The notes beneath the pieces were generated by a model. It did not search any database and was not told the DNA's origin. It worked only from the letters and a program-made list of their open reading frames with translations. Positions 21,048-24,851 of a DNA stretch of 24,851 nt are shown piece by piece. This DNA comes from Amoebophrya sp. AT5.2 (taxonomy: Eukaryota > Sar > Dinophyceae > Syndiniales > Amoebophryaceae). The stretch lies in the NCBI GenBank assembly GCA_005223375.1, contig RXOD01004281.1:1-24851 (forward strand). Reading direction: 5' to 3'. The translations under genes were made by a program, and so were the position numbers. Position 1 is the stretch's first letter, and every line of letters starts with the position of its first letter.

Positions 21048-24000
21048 ATGGTGGCTCTGGCTGCGCAGGTAGGTTCCCGTACCCTTTCGTTTCGCATCCC
21101 ACTGTCGCTGAAGAACACGCAAACCGATTGAGCGGCGGGCGCGTCAACGTTGTAGCACCAGCTCGATGAAGAGGAAGAGCCATCGAATATAATGAAGGAT
21201 CATTTTTTCGCTGCTGGTTCTGCTTTGCTTTTGCGACACGACATCCGTGCCCCGTGTGCAGGTTCCGCAGCTAGTAGCCGTAGCGGCCATATTGATCTTG
21301 ATAAGACGGCTCCACCTTCGTGGTTGTAGCAGCAGCGGGAACGTCGAAGCGATTCACCACCAGCACCAAGATCATGTTCAACATGTGCGCGACGTTTAAT
21401 CTACCAGCCTTCTCGTCCTGCGGGATCAGGTGCAGGACAGCTGCGTCATCTTGCCGCCACACTAGTAGCTTGCCACTGTCTACTACTTTGTTCGTGCTTC
21501 GCTCCTGCTGCTGGTGGCTTTTCCTAAGCTTTATCTCGTCGTTCTTATCTGGACAACTCAGCAGTTTCCTGCTCAGGAACAGCTTTTCCCCAGCAAGACC
21601 ACTCGAGGTCCGAGCCCAGCTTTTTCCTTCACAGGCCGGGGGCAGCAAGGCGGGGCTCTCGCCGCGCCCCTTTCGAGGAGACAAACCCTGTGCCCGGCCC
21701 AGCGAAATTCCTGAATTTCTGTCTTCTCTTCATGAAGTACAGCTACAGCTTGTACGAGATGCCAGTCGTCGTGCTACGACGACGACAACCAGCAGCGTCC
21801 AGCCTTCCGGTAGCTTCACAGCGGCAAAAGCAGAGTTCCTCCGGTCCGCACCGTGGACGGAGAGTCCCTGCGTTGAGGAGGCCGCGACGCTGCATCTGAT
21901 TTCCCATGTGGTTCTTACGAGCAAGAGTGTCCTCGGTGCTGAGCAGCAGGCGATCAACAGCGGAGCGATGAACGCAACCACGAGCACGAGTGGGGCCACT
22001 GCGTCTTCGTTTTCCGATGCTCCTCTGGAACTGCTGGCGGTTCTGAAGCACGCGTCCTGGGATAGTTTGGGGCAATTTTTTGTGGCCCTGTCGTGTTTAT
22101 TTCCGACGGATCAGATTCTCGCACTGCGGGGCCACCCGCTAGATGAAGTCGACCGGCGCCGGCGCGGCGGAAGTAGACCTACAACGCCAGCTGCTGATTC
22201 TGGTGAAGCGCCGGCGCGGAGCAGCACGACAACCGCTGCCACCACGTCGGGCAGCAGCGACTACTTTCTCTTTCGGGATTGGGTTGCAAACCACCTTTAC
22301 CACGCGATCATCCCACCGCTTGCCGACGCGGTGCACTACCTGGCGAGGGAGAGACACCGCGAGCCCATCAGAATCCAGGTCAGCAGCCGCAGCAGCAGGG
22401 CGTCGACGACACCGACCACGGCCTGCACAGGACTGTCGAAAACGATGGGCTACCTCGTCGTGGCGCTGGGCATGCAGGGAGTGCAGCCCGTGGCGGAGAC
22501 CCTAGCCGTCGTCGAGGCGGCGGAGCAGGCGCTGCGCCCGTGCGTGCAGGAAGCGGACACATTTTCTGAGCTCGTGTTCGATAAAGTGGACCCGCTTCTG
22601 TGGTCCCTCATCGCGACCCTCTTCGTCAGATTGGGCAAGACCCAAGCACACAGCTGCATGCACTGGTCGAAAGCCCTGCCGGAAACAGAAAGACGAGCAC
22701 ACCTGGTACTTTTTAAGTCGTGTAAGTATACGCTGGCTTATTCTTGGTGAGACGGAGACTTAGATTTCGAACCTGCTGCTCGATAATGAATGAGTCGTGT
22801 GTGTTGAATGTGATCGTGATGTAGAACTAGAAGAGCACCGTGCTCCCTCGGGGGCCGCTTGCAGTCTTTTGTTAGAACTAGAAGAGCACGACCACGAGGA
22901 GCAGGAGCTGGCCGTGATTTAGTACTAGTACTTCTAATGTAGACTATTTATTTTTTAGTCAATGACTGCTTGCACAGAGGGCTGCGCAGGAGTTGGATGA
23001 TCGCGTACCTGCACACCAGCGAGATCAAGCAGCTGCCTCGATTGTCGGCCCAAATACTGCTCGTGTAGATGACACGCGTGAGACTCCGCTGAAGCAGCTG
23101 ATAGACGAGGCGCCACGCACCGCCGCGAGTCCGGTCCCAGCACGTGACGCAGGAGCTGAAGCCGCACAATTAGAAGTCTCTGCTCAACAAGTAGAACCAC
23201 AAGCCCTGGAAAGATTCGGGGTACTTGAGTTGCCCGTACCGGTGCGTGAGAACTGCTTCACGAAGCAGGGAAATCACATCTGGGCCGGGTACGAAGACAA
23301 CCTGCAGAAGTGCCTGGGTGGCCGCTCCGTCCTCCAGTTCTTTTTGTACGATGCAGAGGCGCGAAGAATGCGGCCCGTCCAGAGATCCGCCGGCGGGCAC
23401 TACGCAGTTGCACCAAAGACAGTGTTGCACCACACTGCGGCGCCGGGTCCGGGATCAGCCTTCGGCGCGGGTGGGGGAAACCTGATAATTTGGCACCGCA
23501 CGACGGAGTTCGGGCGGCCGCGGCTTCTGGTTCGCGACCCGCGGTTTCTGACGCGGTCGGACCTGTACGTGAGCCTGGCGGAGCCCCCGATCGTGCCGGC
23601 CCTGATCGTCGAGCACACGTCGGCTGGCGACGCCTGGAACCGAGAGTGGCTCGAGAGCTACCTGCAAGCCATCGGCGAGCTTGGGTTTCCCTCCCTCACT
23701 TTCGCCACCGCACAGGACGCGACCAACCACATCGCTGCGTCTGAGAGCGCTGCACGTCAGACCGACGTAGTCGCCTTTTGGCGCATCAACCAGATGTACC
23801 GAGGCGGGGCCGCGGCTGGGGCTGCCGGCTTGCAGGGAACCGCGGACCTGGGGGAAAGCCTGCGGCAATTCACGCAAAGCTTCGAGGACGTGAATGTTGG
23901 GTACGCTGCGGCGGCGGGGGGCGGGAGTGAAACAAAAAGTCGCGTCAGCATGCACGTGTTTCCCCGGCCCGCGACGGCGGCGCTGTACCAAAACAAGCTG

Positions 24001-24851
24001 GTGATGTTGGAGGCGTTTTTGAGACACGGAATCAACGTGCCACCCTTTCGCGTCGTGCAGCGGAAAGACGTCGAGGGGGGTGACGAGGGATTGTTCGCGC
24101 AAACAAACGCAGGCCGCTGGCCGAAGTTCCCCGTACTCCTCAAGCACGCCTACGCAGCTTCGTCGAGGGGGCTAGCGCAGTACTTCACTTCTTTCTTTGA
24201 GAACGAAAGGTGTAGTTTGTCTTTGAGAACTGTTTCTTTTTTGAGAACTATTAGAAGTCAGATCCTTTGATGTGTGCTCCAGTTCTTCTTTAGGGCTCGA
24301 TCACAGCGGGGGTACCTCGTACAGTTTCAGCTACAGGCCGCACTATACTTAGTTCGCGGGGGTGCGCGCGATCGCGAATACATAAATGTACACTTCTTGC
24401 GACGATGAGAACAAGAGTAAGCCACTTCTCACCCTGTTCTTCGCATTGAATCTGATTCTGATTGTATTTTCAACATGATCGCATTAAGGACCACTTCTTC
24501 TTCTGCCTCCAGCAGACAGGTAGGACCTCTTACATTCATAACGAGGTGCGAGTCCGAGGCTGGCGTGTTTGGTTGCCTCCGTCGTTGGTTTGCGGGTCAC
24601 CCCGATCAGGTTGTGGTGATTGTGCAGGAGAAATTGAGTTTTCTGCGTGAGTTCCGCGCCACCTTCATCGGTGGCGAGATCGTGCACAGCTACTGGCGCC
24701 TCAAGGAGTCCACCGCCGACCTCGCCGCCAGCACGCATATCAGCAACTCGACGCTCTCCTTCGCGCCGCTGGACGAGGCGCTGCGGGGCGGGCTGCAGGA
24801 GCTGGTGACGACGATCAGCGCGGACATCATGTATGGAGAGACCAGATGGTA
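21048..24851 (+). CDS. ATP-grasp fold ligase-like protein with unrecognised N-terminal half, cut by the right edge
   Basis: Core model: 21635-22705, 22990-24179 and 24516 onward, all phases agreeing. The 5' part is uncertain. One option adds exons 21048-21068 and 21262-21393, giving MVALAAQ joined to VPQLVAVAAILILI, a signal-anchor-like start. The other runs the frame back unspliced to ATG 21374. Seen in the last third: YQNKLVMLEAFLRHGINVPPF, then FPVLLKHAYAASSRG, then QEKLSFLREFRATFIGGEIVHSYWR. That order (early lid, nucleotide-binding Lys/Ser/Gly strand, then the arginine strand with GGE) is typical of ATP-grasp enzymes, nearest to RimK/glutathione synthetase types. Known for the fold: ATP-dependent ligation through an acyl-phosphate. 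The substrate here is unknown, and the metal-binding C-terminal part lies beyond the window. The N-terminal about 700 residues include helical stretches (LSKTMGYLVVALGMQGVQ, VDPLLWSLIATLFVRLG) that I cannot place. It could be a kinase-like ATP-grasp such as an inositol phosphate kinase. Confidence 0.6.
21069..21261 (+). other. Possible first intron of the ATP-grasp gene
   Basis: Donor gcgCAG|GTAGGT is a good canonical match, and the acceptor (pyrimidine-rich, ending gtgtgcAG at 21261) is also strong. The join is in phase 0 and puts seven codons before a hydrophobic segment. Evidence is only splice-signal quality and frame. Confidence 0.35.
21394..21634 (+). other. Possible second intron of the ATP-grasp gene
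   Basis: A pyrimidine tract (tttttccttcacAG, ending 21634) precedes the coding-like sequence at 21635. Donors GT at 21376, 21385 or 21394 all keep phase 0. Against it: the downstream frame is open back through the whole segment, so it may be exon instead. Confidence 0.35.
22706..22989 (+). other. Intron between helical part and ATP-grasp part
   Basis: Donor cacctg|GTACTTTTTA and acceptor ctgcgcAG|gag join in phase 0 (RRAHL to ELDDRV). The upstream frame stops at 22748-22750. The interior holds a 17-base direct repeat and T-rich stretches. Confidence 0.65.
22822..22889 (+). repeat. Pair of 17-base direct repeats inside the intron
   Basis: TAGAACTAGAAGAGCAC occurs exactly at 22822-22838 and 22873-22889, offset 51 bases. 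It contains the AGAAG-type word common in the non-coding DNA of this window. Confidence 0.85.
24180..24515 (+). other. Intron within the ATP-grasp domain
   Basis: Donor agcgca|GTACTTCACTT and acceptor ccagcAG|aca join in phase 2 and link SSRGLAQ to QVGPLTF, with the Arg strand (REFRATFIGGE) following as expected for the fold. The interior has TTTGAGAAC at 24196, 24222 and 24240. A 4-base shift of the acceptor (to 24520) would need another donor. Confidence 0.6.

Noticed and set aside
21274..21300. Resemblance to the dinoflagellate spliced-leader sequence
   Set aside because: Only scattered short matches to the known 22-base leader; the core is not present.

Overview
The window looks like nuclear DNA of a protist, most likely an alveolate of the dinoflagellate line. 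A compact Amoebophrya-like (Syndiniales) genome is my best guess. The reasons are: GC-rich exons carrying runs of Ser, Thr, Ala, Gln and Asp/Glu; shorter, more AT-rich introns; 5' splice sites that mostly read GTACTT instead of GTAAGT; and all supported genes on the + strand. No bacterial operon structure, ribosome binding site, rRNA, tRNA or CRISPR array was seen. The taxonomic call is inference from style, not from a marker gene.

Layout. (1) Positions 3-260 hold the probable last exon of a gene entering from the left, followed by about 1.7 kb without a convincing gene. A 35-base segment occurs twice there (14-48 and 731-765). (2) Positions 1926-5334 hold a two-exon gene for an alkylglycerol monooxygenase-like membrane oxygenase of the fatty acid hydroxylase superfamily, about 1035 aa, with all three histidine boxes intact. 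This is the surest functional call. (3) Positions 5335-7783 are intergenic. (4) Positions 7784-17861 hold a very large low-complexity protein of unknown function, modelled as five exons (2930 aa). It has a disordered N-terminus, one globular-looking block, Cys/His clusters that resemble treble-clef zinc fingers, and a Gly/Tyr-rich tail. Its last intron carries a 42-base inverted repeat and a GC-rich tandem array. It could instead be two genes. (5) Positions 17862-21047 are about 3.2 kb of mostly non-coding DNA with small GC islands. (6) From 21048 (or 21374) to the window end lies a gene whose third part is an ATP-grasp fold, cut off by the window edge. Its N-terminal half is unrecognised.

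Exon joins were chosen by reading-frame phase, splice dinucleotides and change in base composition. They are models, not transcript evidence. The three main genes have no evident shared pathway. The most unusual signal is the repeated GTACTT donor at five of the seven best-supported introns, together with the structured GC-rich intron at 16772-17401.
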